Shown: one piece after another, positions 54,365-62,195 of the stretch
How the letters are laid out: every line of letters starts with the position of its first letter
Numbering within the stretch: position 1 is the stretch's first letter
Assembly (NCBI GenBank): GCA_021805775.1
Contig: JAJZED010000004.1
Span: 64,001-128,000 of the forward strand
Direction: 5' to 3'
Length of the DNA stretch: 64,000 nt
Source: a bacterium
Lineage (GTDB): Bacteria > Vulcanimicrobiota > Vulcanimicrobiia > Vulcanimicrobiales > Vulcanimicrobiaceae
Translations under genes and position numbers: made by a program
Notes under the pieces: generated by a model
The model's input: the letters and a program-made list of their open reading frames with translations, nothing else
What the model was told of the DNA's origin: nothing
Database searches by the model: none

Positions 54365-55213
54365 ATGCCCGTTTCGGTTGTCACCGATAGCACCTGCGAT
54401 CTGTCGCGCGAGATGGCGGCGCGATACGGTATCGTACAGGTTCCGCTCTACGTGATCTGGGGGAGCGAACGTTTTCGCGACGGAATCGACATAACGATGG
54501 AAGAGTTTCACCGTCGGCTCATGAGTTCGAAAGAGAATCCGGTCTCCGAACCTCCTTCAGTCGATGATTTTGCGGCGGCGTTCCAAAAAGAGATCTCCGC
54601 CGGCAATGAAGTCATCTGCCCGACGATCGGCTCGAAGCTCTCGAAAACCTTCGAATCGGCCGGCGCGGCCGCGCGCAATTTCCCCGGAAAAGTGGAGGTC
54701 GTCGATACCGAAACGTTCTCCGGCGGTCTGGCATTGCACGCAATGCTCGCATCGGAGTTAGCGAGATCCGGGGTGCCGTTACAGGAAATTGCGGCTCGTA
54801 TGCGCTCCAAGCTTTTGACTCAGCGCGGAAACATGGTGCTGCCGGACGTCACTTTTCTCGGGCGTAGCGGTCGGCTCAATAAAGCGGTCGTTTCGCTCGC
54901 GCAGATGATGCGCTTGAGCCCGATTCTCCAACTCAATCGCGGGATCGCGGAATCTTCGACTCAAACCAACGATTTCGAGAAGTCGCGCCGACAGTTGATT
55001 GGAATTGCATTGCGTAGCCTTCCGGATACCTCGAAAATTCGCATCATGGTCGGGGCGGTCGATGCACCGGAGTTGGCCCTGGAATTCGAAAAGGAGATCC
55101 GCGAAAAATTAATCGGCGGCTGCGAGTCGCTCTTCGTCTACGCCTGTGGCCCGACCGTGGCGGTGAATTCCGGGCCACGCGCCTGTGCCGTCTTCTCGAT
55201 GCCGGTTGGGTGA
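54365..55213 (+). CDS. Second DegV family protein, divergent at conserved sites
   Basis: 282 residues from ATG 54365, with AAAAGGAG ten bases upstream, the only gene here with its own clear ribosome site in the cluster. TDSTCDLSREMAARYG, GSKLSKTFESAGAAARNF and FLGRSGRLNKAV are DegV features. The carboxylate motif TSQPS is replaced by SEPPS, and the C-terminal H-x-G-x-G segment reads VNSGPRAC, without the His. Its lipid binding or its partnership with FakA may differ from the preceding paralogue. Confidence 0.85.
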   Translation: MPVSVVTDSTCDLSREMAARYGIVQVPLYVIWGSERFRDGIDITMEEFHRRLMSSKENPVSEPPSVDDFAAAFQKEISAGNEVICPTIGSKLSKTFESAGAAARNFPGKVEVVDTETFSGGLALHAMLASELARSGVPLQEIAARMRSKLLTQRGNMVLPDVTFLGRSGRLNKAVVSLAQMMRLSPILQLNRGIAESSTQTNDFEKSRRQLIGIALRSLPDTSKIRIMVGAVDAPELALEFEKEIREKLIGGCESLFVYACGPTVAVNSGPRACAVFSMPVG

Positions 55214-56348
55214 CGAGGCGCTCGGCGGCGTCTACGTCCACCTGCCGTTTTGCCCGTATATCTGCCCGTACTGCGACTTTGCGAAGTGGCCGTTGCGCCG
55301 GAGCGATGCCGCTCGGTATTTAAGCGCACTCCATCGCGAGATCGCCGAGAGCGAGCCGCGCCTCGCCGAAAATATTTTTCTCGGCGGTGGAACGCCGAAT
55401 GCATACGATGCGGCCGCGATCGTGGAACTCGTCGCACGTTTGACGGAACGTTTCCCGGAAGTCGACTCGCAGCGGGAGATCACTATTGAGATAAACCCCG
55501 ACGCGGTTCGTGCGGGCGACATCGATGCGTACGCGCGCGCAGGTATCAACCGTCTCTCGATCGGCGTGCAATCTTTCCGTGAGGAAGAAACGCGAGCGCT
55601 CGGCCGCCGTCACTCCAATGCCGACGTCGAGCGTTGCGTGCGGGATGCTCGGAAATCCGGGATACGTTCGCTCTCGGTCGACCTCATTTTTGCGCTTCCC
55701 GGGCAGAGCGAGGCCGACTGGATCGAGTCGCTCGATGCTGCAATCGCACTCGGCGTCGAGCATTGCTCGACCTACGGCCTCACCATCGAACCCGGAACGC
55801 GCTTCGAGCGGCTCTACGCACGCACTCCCGAGCGATTCGCCGAGGAAGATCACGAAGCGCGGCTCTATGAAATTGCGATGGACCGTTTGGGTGCAGCCGG
55901 TTTCGAGCAGTACGAAATTAGTAATTTTGCGCGTCCGGGTCATCGCAGCCGTCATAACGGTAATTACTGGCGGAACGGGAGCTATCTCGGGCTCGGCGTC
56001 GGGGCGGCTTCCTATCTTGAGGGCGAACGCAGCACCGCAACCCGGCTTCTCGCCGAGTATATGGAGGCGGTCGAACGGGGGGAGCCGGTGCCGCGCGAAC
56101 GGGAACGCCTCGAAGGGCTCGCTCGGCTCGGCGAGGCGATGATGCTCGCGTTGCGGACCGCACAAGGGGTCGATGCTTCGGCCTTTAAACAACGGTACGG
56201 CATCGATCCGCTCGTTACGTATGCCTCGACCATCGCCGGGTTCATCGAGGCCGGAGTGTTGGAACGCAGCGACGAGCATCTCCGTTTAACGCGGCGTGGC
56301 CGATTGCTCGCCAATACCGTCTGTGGGGCCTTTGTGACGCTCGAGTGA
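55206..56348 (+). CDS. hemW: Radical SAM heme chaperone / coproporphyrinogen oxidase-like HemW
   Basis: 380 residues from TTG 55206, which overlaps the upstream stop by eight bases and puts the family start YVHLPFC ten residues in; GTG 55185 is an alternative. The iron-sulfur motif is CPYICPYC (C16, C20, C23), HemW-like in having CxxxCxxC but no extra Cys after it. GGGTPNAYD, INPDAV, LSIGVQSF and VDLIFALPGQ follow. HemW delivers heme to respiratory enzymes; HemN acts in heme synthesis. ATGA-type (GTGA) overlap with yacL. Confidence 0.9.
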   Translation: MGDEALGGVYVHLPFCPYICPYCDFAKWPLRRSDAARYLSALHREIAESEPRLAENIFLGGGTPNAYDAAAIVELVARLTERFPEVDSQREITIEINPDAVRAGDIDAYARAGINRLSIGVQSFREEETRALGRRHSNADVERCVRDARKSGIRSLSVDLIFALPGQSEADWIESLDAAIALGVEHCSTYGLTIEPGTRFERLYARTPERFAEEDHEARLYEIAMDRLGAAGFEQYEISNFARPGHRSRHNGNYWRNGSYLGLGVGAASYLEGERSTATRLLAEYMEAVERGEPVPRERERLEGLARLGEAMMLALRTAQGVDASAFKQRYGIDPLVTYASTIAGFIEAGVLERSDEHLRLTRRGRLLANTVCGAFVTLE

Positions 56349-57433
56349 AAACGACGACTCTCTCCTCGACGCTCCTGCGCGCGATCTTCGCGGTTCTTTT
56401 TGCCGTCGCCGGCTTTCTCGTCGGGCAAGAAGCATATCTTCGCATTCTCACCTTTCATACGGCGGGTTCGGGAGTACAAATTCTCTTGGATATCGGCGCA
56501 TCGGTCGTCGGCGCGGTCTTGGGAATCTTCCTCGCGCCGGTAGCGCAGTCGCTCTTCGAAGAAGAGGCGCGTGCGGTCGAACGCTCGGTCGAACGGCTCG
56601 CTCCCTCCGAACTCGTCGGCGGAGCCGCAGGGCTCATCGTCGGCTTGGTGATCGCCTACCTAACGAAAAGCATTTTTTTCGAATTTGTCGGGGTCGCCGG
56701 AAAAACCGGGAGCCTGATCGCGATTCTGCTCTATCTCATCGTCGCCATGTTTATCGCATACCTCGGCGCGCGTATCGGCGCAAAATTGCGAATCGTTCCG
56801 CTGCCGCCGTCGTTGGTATCGGGGCTATCGCCGAAGGTCCTCGACACGTCGGTCATCGTCGATGGGCGCATCGTCGAAGCGATTAAGAGCGGTTTCCTCG
56901 AAGGGCCGTTCGTACTCCCACGATTCGTCTTGCGAGAACTTCAACAGATCGCCGATTCGGCCGATGCGCTCAAGCGCGCTCGCGGTCGCCGCGGCCTCGA
57001 CGTCCTAGGGCGATTGCAGGAAGTCGCCGGTCTCGAAGTCGTGGATCGAGATTATCCAGAACTCGCTCCCGGAAACGTCGATGCGAAGCTCGTTCGCTAC
57101 GCGCGGGAGTTCGGTGCCAAGTTGGTAACCAATGACTACAACTTGCAACGCGTCGCGCGCGTCGAAAACGTGCTGACGCTCAACCTTCACGAATTGACCG
57201 CGGCGCTCAAGCCGGTCGTCCTTCCGGGTGAAGAGATGCGCGTGCACGTCGTGCGCGAGGGGAAGGAAGCGCATCAAGGCGTTGCCTATCTCGACGATGG
57301 AACGATGGTGGTGGTCGAACGCGGGCGGCGCCACCTCGGCGATCGCCTCGATGTCATCGTTACCAGCGTTCTGCAAACTGTGACCGGTCGGATGATTTTC
57401 GCACGCCCGAAGGGCGAAGAGGGCGACGAATGA
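56345..57433 (+). CDS. yacL: YacL-like PIN/TRAM membrane protein
   Basis: 362 residues from GTG 56345. Four hydrophobic helices (about 10-30, 40-65, 90-110, 122-145), then a PIN nuclease-like domain starting at KVLDTSVIVDGRIVEA near 165 with the acidic residues, GNVDAKLVRYAREFGAKLVTND, and a C-terminal TRAM domain ending TVTGRMIFARP. The PIN-TRAM membrane protein lies upstream of ispD in Firmicutes as well. Likely membrane-tethered RNA binding or cleavage. Confidence 0.92.
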   Translation: MKTTTLSSTLLRAIFAVLFAVAGFLVGQEAYLRILTFHTAGSGVQILLDIGASVVGAVLGIFLAPVAQSLFEEEARAVERSVERLAPSELVGGAAGLIVGLVIAYLTKSIFFEFVGVAGKTGSLIAILLYLIVAMFIAYLGARIGAKLRIVPLPPSLVSGLSPKVLDTSVIVDGRIVEAIKSGFLEGPFVLPRFVLRELQQIADSADALKRARGRRGLDVLGRLQEVAGLEVVDRDYPELAPGNVDAKLVRYAREFGAKLVTNDYNLQRVARVENVLTLNLHELTAALKPVVLPGEEMRVHVVREGKEAHQGVAYLDDGTMVVVERGRRHLGDRLDVIVTSVLQTVTGRMIFARPKGEEGDE

Positions 57434-58137
57434 TGCGTTGGGCCGGCTTGGTCGTGGCAGCGGGCGAAGGGCGGCGTTTCGGCGGGTTCAAACAGCTCGT
57501 CGAGATCGCCGGGCGTCCGATGCTCGCGTGGTCGCTCGATGCGCTCGCCGCGATTACGACGTTCGATCTCTTCGCCGTCGTGACGGCACCCGAGGCTTTC
57601 GACGATGTCGAATGCGTTGCGCGCCCCATTCTCGGCGAGCGCCTGTTACCGCTGATCGCCGGCGGAGCGACGCGCCAGGAGAGCGTTCGAAACGGCCTGA
57701 ACGCGCTCGCAGGGCGATGCGAGGCGGTAGCGATTCACGATGGGGCGCGCCCCTGCGTGCAGGCGGCGGAGATCGTTGCCGGAATGCGCGAGACGGCGCC
57801 GGGACAGGCAGCGCTGCTTGCAGCTCGCGTCGTCGATACGCTCAAAAAAACCGAGCCCGGGTCGACGTTGGTGCGCGCGACGTTACCGCGCGAAAATGTC
57901 TGGGCGGCGCAGACGCCGCAGTTTGCAACCTACGGCGATCTCGTGGCCGCGCACGATCGCGCGGCGCGCTCGGGCGTCCGGGCAACCGATGATATCGAGC
58001 TCTTAGAGGCGATCGAGGTGCGTTGCACGATCGTTCCTTCGTCGGCGGAGAACCTGAAGGTGACGCAGCAGAGCGATCGCGAGCTGGCGGCGGCGATTCT
58101 CAGCGCGCGCATGCGGCGCGCGGAGTGCTCGCGATGA
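57430..58137 (+). CDS. ispD: 2-C-methyl-D-erythritol 4-phosphate cytidylyltransferase
   Basis: 235 residues. The nucleotide-binding GLVVAAGEGRRFGG with the conserved Arg and Lys-like residues, GGATRQESVRNGL, VAIHDGARP and the C-terminal ATDDIELLEA block are complete. It is the third step of the MEP route to isoprenoids, which supply carotenoids and polyprenyl carriers made by genes at 32757-44359. ATGA overlap with ispF. Confidence 0.95.
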   Translation: MMRWAGLVVAAGEGRRFGGFKQLVEIAGRPMLAWSLDALAAITTFDLFAVVTAPEAFDDVECVARPILGERLLPLIAGGATRQESVRNGLNALAGRCEAVAIHDGARPCVQAAEIVAGMRETAPGQAALLAARVVDTLKKTEPGSTLVRATLPRENVWAAQTPQFATYGDLVAAHDRAARSGVRATDDIELLEAIEVRCTIVPSSAENLKVTQQSDRELAAAILSARMRRAECSR

Positions 58138-58616
58138 TGCGGGTCGGACACGGTTTCGACGCCCATCGCCTCGTCGAGGGCCGTCGGTTGGTCCTGGGCG
58201 GGGTGCAGATCCCCTTCGAGCGCGGCGCGCTCGGACACTCCGATGCCGATGCACTCGCGCATGCCGTCGCCGATGCGCTGCTCGGGTCGCTTGCTCTCGG
58301 CGACCTCGGGTCGCATTTCCCCGATAGCGACGAGCGTTGGAAAGACGCGGACTCGTTGGAATTATTGGCGGCGTGCGTGGCGCTCGTTCGCGAGCGCGGC
58401 TACCGCGTCGGGAATATCGATGCGACCATCGTCGTAGAGCGCCCGCGTCTCGCGGCCTTTACCGAACGCATGCGATGCAACCTTGCCGCTCGATGCGGCG
58501 TCGATGCAAGTGCCGTGAGTGTAAAAGCAAAAAGCAGTGAAGGCATGGGATATACCGGCGACGGAACCGGTATCGCCGTCTATGCCGTCGCGACCGTGGC
58601 GCCGGTGGACCCGTGA
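58134..58616 (+). CDS. ispF: 2-C-methyl-D-erythritol 2,4-cyclodiphosphate synthase
   Basis: 160 residues from ATG 58134. The metal ligands are GFDAHRL (D9, H11) and the His of LGHSDADALAHA. FPDSDERWKDADS, VVERPRLAAF and VSVKAKSSEGMGYTGDG are also conserved. It forms the cyclic diphosphate in the MEP pathway, downstream of IspD. GTGA overlap with the next gene. Confidence 0.96.
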   Translation: MMRVGHGFDAHRLVEGRRLVLGGVQIPFERGALGHSDADALAHAVADALLGSLALGDLGSHFPDSDERWKDADSLELLAACVALVRERGYRVGNIDATIVVERPRLAAFTERMRCNLAARCGVDASAVSVKAKSSEGMGYTGDGTGIAVYAVATVAPVDP

Positions 58617-59158
58617 GCGGAAACGTACCCGCGCTCGCGCGGCGGATGCAGGAGTGGGGACTCTTGGAGAGCCCGGTTCCCGACGCGGCGTACCGCTGGA
58701 TCGAGACGTTTCTGGAGGCGTACGGCGAGCGCGTCGTCGATCTCGAGCTCGCACGCCCTCTCGTGCTCGCGCTGCGCGCGGAATCGTGCGTCGTGCCGGC
58801 GCTCGAACTCGAACGCCTACGTTCGCGCGAGGTGCTCTTTTTTCTCGACGCCGTCGCGCAGTACGTTGACGCTCAACCCGAATTACGCGGGCTACCGCTC
58901 GCTCACGACCTTCCGATTCTCGGCGACGAGTTCGGCCTCACCGCAGAGGATGCCGTCGACAGCGTGCGCATGGCTCTCACCGGAGTGCGCGACGCAGTCC
59001 CCCTCGAACTCCTTTTTTCGTTACTCGGGCACGATCGCATCATGATTCGCATCGGAGCGATCAACGCGCGGCTCCTTCACGGGCGCGGCTTGGAACCGAT
59101 CGCCTTCGGCCCCGACGGCTCGCCGTTCGAGCCGATTCATGGAAAGCGCCCGGAATAG
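58613..59158 (+). CDS. Stand-alone GluRS-type C-terminal anticodon-binding domain
   Basis: 181 residues from GTG 58613. There is no catalytic core: neither an HIGH-like nor a KMSKS-like motif. Residues about 20-155 follow the C-terminal anticodon-binding region of bacterial glutamyl-tRNA synthetase: a helix bundle, then VRMALTGVRDAVPLELLFSLLGHDRIMIRIG (about 118-148), which lines up with the GluRS VALTG, FEIL and LLGKERxLxRL landmarks. The gene sits between ispF and cysE, the position of gltX in Firmicutes. The frame is intact and coupled at both ends, so it is likely expressed. It may bind tRNA or be a fading relic. Confidence 0.7.
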   Translation: MSGNVPALARRMQEWGLLESPVPDAAYRWIETFLEAYGERVVDLELARPLVLALRAESCVVPALELERLRSREVLFFLDAVAQYVDAQPELRGLPLAHDLPILGDEFGLTAEDAVDSVRMALTGVRDAVPLELLFSLLGHDRIMIRIGAINARLLHGRGLEPIAFGPDGSPFEPIHGKRPE

Positions 59159-59839
59159 ATGCGATTATTACAAACGATAGCAGCGGATTTTCGCGCTCCG
59201 CTGGAGCGCGATCCGGCGGTGCGCGGTCCGCTCGACGTGCTGCTCTCCTACCCGGGCTTTCACGCCCTTTTCGCGCATCGTTTCATTCACATCTTGCATC
59301 GCTGGAGAATCCCGCTCCTACCGCGGTGGCTCGCGCACGTCGTGCGCTTTTTCACCGGAATCGAAATCCATCCCGGGGCGACCGTTGGGAACGGCGTTTT
59401 CATCGATCACGGCATGGGAGTCGTGATCGGCGAAACTGCGGAGATCGGGGATGGCTGTACGATCTATCAAGGAGTGACGCTGGGCGGCACGAGCCTCTCC
59501 CACGGCAAGCGCCACCCGACGTTGGCGCAAAATGTCGTCGTCGGAGTTAACGCTGCGGTGCTTGGCGCGATTACCATTGGCGAGAACACGAAGATAGGCG
59601 GCGGCTCGATCGTCGTTCGCGACGTTCCCGCTAATGCAATCGTGGTCGGGGTACCCGGGCGCGTCGTTTTCATCGACGGCGAACCGGTGCGCAACGTCAA
59701 CGAGCCTCCGCGCGTTGTCATGCCCGATCCCGATGCCGTGCAGATCGCGCAGTTGCAGACGCACGTAGCCCAACTTGAGGGGCGCCTTCGGGCGCTCGAA
59801 CGCTCGCAAGGAAACGACGATGCCGCTGCGGCTCTATAA
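59159..59839 (+). CDS. cysE: Serine O-acetyltransferase
   Basis: 226 residues; the ATG follows the previous stop with no gap. N-terminal helices, then hexapeptide beta-helix: IEIHPGATVGNGVFIDHGMGVVIGETAEIGDGCTIYQGVTLGGTSL, KRHPTL, and GGGSIVVRDVPANA. It makes O-acetylserine for cysteine synthesis. A C-terminal coiled tail (from about 200) is longer than in the minimal enzyme. Overlaps cysS by 20 bases. Confidence 0.96.
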   Translation: MRLLQTIAADFRAPLERDPAVRGPLDVLLSYPGFHALFAHRFIHILHRWRIPLLPRWLAHVVRFFTGIEIHPGATVGNGVFIDHGMGVVIGETAEIGDGCTIYQGVTLGGTSLSHGKRHPTLAQNVVVGVNAAVLGAITIGENTKIGGGSIVVRDVPANAIVVGVPGRVVFIDGEPVRNVNEPPRVVMPDPDAVQIAQLQTHVAQLEGRLRALERSQGNDDAAAAL

Positions 59840-61277
59840 TACGCGTACTCGCAAAATCGAAGCATTCCAGCCTCGCCGCGAGGGGCAGGTTTCGATCTAT
59901 GTCTGCGGGTTGACCCCTTCGGCGCAAGCGCACCTCGGCCACGCACGCTCGTTTCTCTTTTTCGATATTTTGCGCCGCTATCTTGCGTTCTCGGGATACC
60001 ACGTCACTTACGTGCAGAACGTCACCGACATCGACGACCGGAGTATCGCCGCCGCACATCGGCTCGGCGTCTCGTGGCGCGAAATCGTCGCCGGATATTA
60101 TGCGGAGTTCAAGCGCTCGATGCAGCGTTTGGGCGTTCGCGAACCGGATAAAGAACCGTACGCTACCGACTTCATTCCGCAAATACGCGAGACGATCTCC
60201 GCCTTGATCGAGCGCGAGTATGCCTACGTTGCGAGCGATGGAATTTACTACCGCGTCGGGAAGTTCGCAAACTACGGCGCGCTCTCCAATCGCAATATCG
60301 CCGAACTCGAAGCGGGTGCGCGAATCGAAATCGACGAGGCAAAAGAGGAGCCGCTCGATTTTGCGCTCTGGAAATTTGCAAAACCCGGGGAACCGCATTG
60401 GCCCTTCGAACCCTATGGCGACGGACGCCCGGGTTGGCACATCGAATGTTCGGCGATGTCGCACGCGCTGCTCGACCCGGCCGGAACGGGGTTCGATATT
60501 CACGGTGGCGGAGCCGACCTTATTTTCCCGCACCACGAGAACGAGATCGCACAGAGCGAACCGTTGATGGCGCGGCCGCCGATGGCGGATTTCTGGCTGC
60601 ACGGTGGATTATTGTTGTTCGATAATCGCAAGATGAGTAAGTCGCTCGGCAACTTCGAACCGCTGAGCGAGGTTCTCGACCGATACGATCCGCAGGCGAT
60701 CCGGTTGCTCTTCTTACGAACCGGCTACGGGAAGGTGATGAACTTTACCGAGGAAGCGATGGCGGGAGCGGTCGCAACGCTGAGTCGCCTGAGGCGCGAT
60801 TATCGCCTCCTCCATGAAGCCGCAGCGAGCGCCGACGGCACCGCGGGGGGCGGCGGCTCGTTGACCGAGCGCGTCGTCGCGGCGCTCGACGATGATATGA
60901 ACACCGCGGCTGCGTTACGCGAGGTACTCGCCGCCGCGAGCGCTCCTGCGGCGGGCGATGCGCGGGAACGGTTGCGCGAGCTCCGCAGCGTCTTGAATCT
61001 TTTAGGGATCGAACCCGACGATCGTTGGCTTGCCTCTCCGGAGGAATTGCCGCTCCCGGCGGATCTTGCCGGCGCGCTTCGGGCCGAGATCGGCGAGCCT
61101 TGGCTCGACGGAATCGACGATGGACGCACGGCTCTCGAGCGTGTCGTTGCCGAGCGGCTCGCCGCGCGAGCCGATAAAGATTGGTCGCGAAGCGATCGTC
61201 TTCGTGACGCGCTTGCGCGCTGCGGAATTGAAATCAAAGACGGTAAGGAGGGTTCGGCATGGAGCGTCGTCCGATAG
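59820..61277 (+). CDS. cysS: Cysteinyl-tRNA synthetase
   Basis: 485 residues from ATG 59820, with AAGGAAA upstream. Class I motifs are HLGH (38-41) for HIGH and RKMSKSLGN for KMSKS; C29 and GWHIECSAM plus FPHHENE provide the zinc ligands. The first loop is YVCGLTPSAQ, where Thr-Val-Tyr is more usual. C-terminal domains are full length. Follows cysE as in Firmicutes. Confidence 0.96.
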   Translation: MPLRLYNTRTRKIEAFQPRREGQVSIYVCGLTPSAQAHLGHARSFLFFDILRRYLAFSGYHVTYVQNVTDIDDRSIAAAHRLGVSWREIVAGYYAEFKRSMQRLGVREPDKEPYATDFIPQIRETISALIEREYAYVASDGIYYRVGKFANYGALSNRNIAELEAGARIEIDEAKEEPLDFALWKFAKPGEPHWPFEPYGDGRPGWHIECSAMSHALLDPAGTGFDIHGGGADLIFPHHENEIAQSEPLMARPPMADFWLHGGLLLFDNRKMSKSLGNFEPLSEVLDRYDPQAIRLLFLRTGYGKVMNFTEEAMAGAVATLSRLRRDYRLLHEAAASADGTAGGGGSLTERVVAALDDDMNTAAALREVLAAASAPAAGDARERLRELRSVLNLLGIEPDDRWLASPEELPLPADLAGALRAEIGEPWLDGIDDGRTALERVVAERLAARADKDWSRSDRLRDALARCGIEIKDGKEGSAWSVVR

Positions 61278-62062
61278 CTCGAGGGCGGGTAAAAGCTCCG
61301 CTCGATTTCGACGATGTCATCTACGGCATTCACGCCGTCTCAGAAGCGTTGGAAGCCGGGGAATCGATCCTCGCGCTCCACGTGGCCGGCGATCGGGCTC
61401 GCGACCCGGCGCTTCGTGCGCTGCTCTCCGTCGCCGAAGAACGCGGTTTGCGAGCGCGCTTCGAAGGGCGAGATTTCTTTGCCCGGCTCCCCTATAAAGC
61501 GCATCAGGGCGTCGTCGCGCGTAGCGCGCCGTTTCCCTACGCCGATATTGAAGCCGTTTTAACACCGCGCGACGGCGCTCCGCTGCTCGTCGTTATTCTC
61601 GACCACCTCACCGACCCGCATAACGTCGGTGCGATCGTTCGCACGGCGGCATGCATCGGCGCAAATGGGATCGTTCTCCCCGATCGCCGTAGCGCCGGCG
61701 TGAACGCGACGGTGCGCAAAGCGGCGGCGGGGGCGACCGCGCACATTCCGATCGTGCAGGTGACCAATATCGCGCAGACGATCGCCGGACTCAAAAAACG
61801 CGGCCTCTGGATCGCCGGGGCGGAGGCTGGGGAGAGTGCGACGCCGATGTACGAGGTCGATCTCAACCGGGACCTCGCGCTGGTCATCGGGGCGGAGGGG
61901 AGCGGGCTCGCCCCGTTGGTGGCGAGGAACTGCGACTTCCTCGTAAAGATTCCGATGCCCGCCGGCGTCGCCTCCCTCAATGCCTCGGTCGCGGCCGGGG
62001 TGCTCCTCTACGAGGCTCTCCGCCAGCGTCGATCCGAGGGTGCGGCGGTTCGCGAACGCTAG
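61259..62062 (+). CDS. rlmB: 23S rRNA (guanosine-2'-O-)-methyltransferase RlmB
   Basis: 267 residues. N-terminal substrate-binding domain (IYGIHAVSEALEAG) and the SPOUT/TrmH knot with LDHLTDPHNVGAIVRTA, PDRRSAGVNATVRKAAAGA, VIGAEGSGLAPLV and IPMPAGVASLNASVAAGVLLYE. It modifies G2251 of 23S rRNA. It overlaps cysS by 19 bases, so the mini-RNase III gene found between them in Bacillus is absent. Confidence 0.95.
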   Translation: MERRPIARGRVKAPLDFDDVIYGIHAVSEALEAGESILALHVAGDRARDPALRALLSVAEERGLRARFEGRDFFARLPYKAHQGVVARSAPFPYADIEAVLTPRDGAPLLVVILDHLTDPHNVGAIVRTAACIGANGIVLPDRRSAGVNATVRKAAAGATAHIPIVQVTNIAQTIAGLKKRGLWIAGAEAGESATPMYEVDLNRDLALVIGAEGSGLAPLVARNCDFLVKIPMPAGVASLNASVAAGVLLYEALRQRRSEGAAVRER

Positions 62063-62089
62063 AAAATCGGGAAGATACGGCAAAAACGC

Positions 62090-62118
62090 TTGACGCTGGA
62101 GGGGAGCCCTCCTATACT
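62090..62118 (+). promoter_or_regulatory. Strong promoter of sigH with an inverted repeat in the spacer
   Basis: TTGACG (62090-62095), a spacer of exactly 17 bases, TATACT (62113-62118): five of six matches in each box. The spacer is filled by a perfect inverted repeat, GGAGGG GAG CCCTCC (62098-62112). The start of transcription would be near 62125 and the leader about 70 bases. The repeat is a good candidate repressor or activator site. Confidence 0.75.
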
Positions 62119-62195
62119 CCGACCCGTGCGACGCGCTCGACGGGCTCCGGCCCGCGTCATGCGTCCACGCGTCCCAGACGAGGCAGATACCACCC

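Noticed and set aside
53457-55213. The two DegV genes as an assembly duplication
   Set aside because: The two proteins are widely diverged, including in key motifs, so they are true paralogues.
62098-62112. Calling the sigH promoter dyad a MerR-family site
   Set aside because: MerR-type promoters have 19-20 base spacers, and this one has 17. No MerR gene is in the window.
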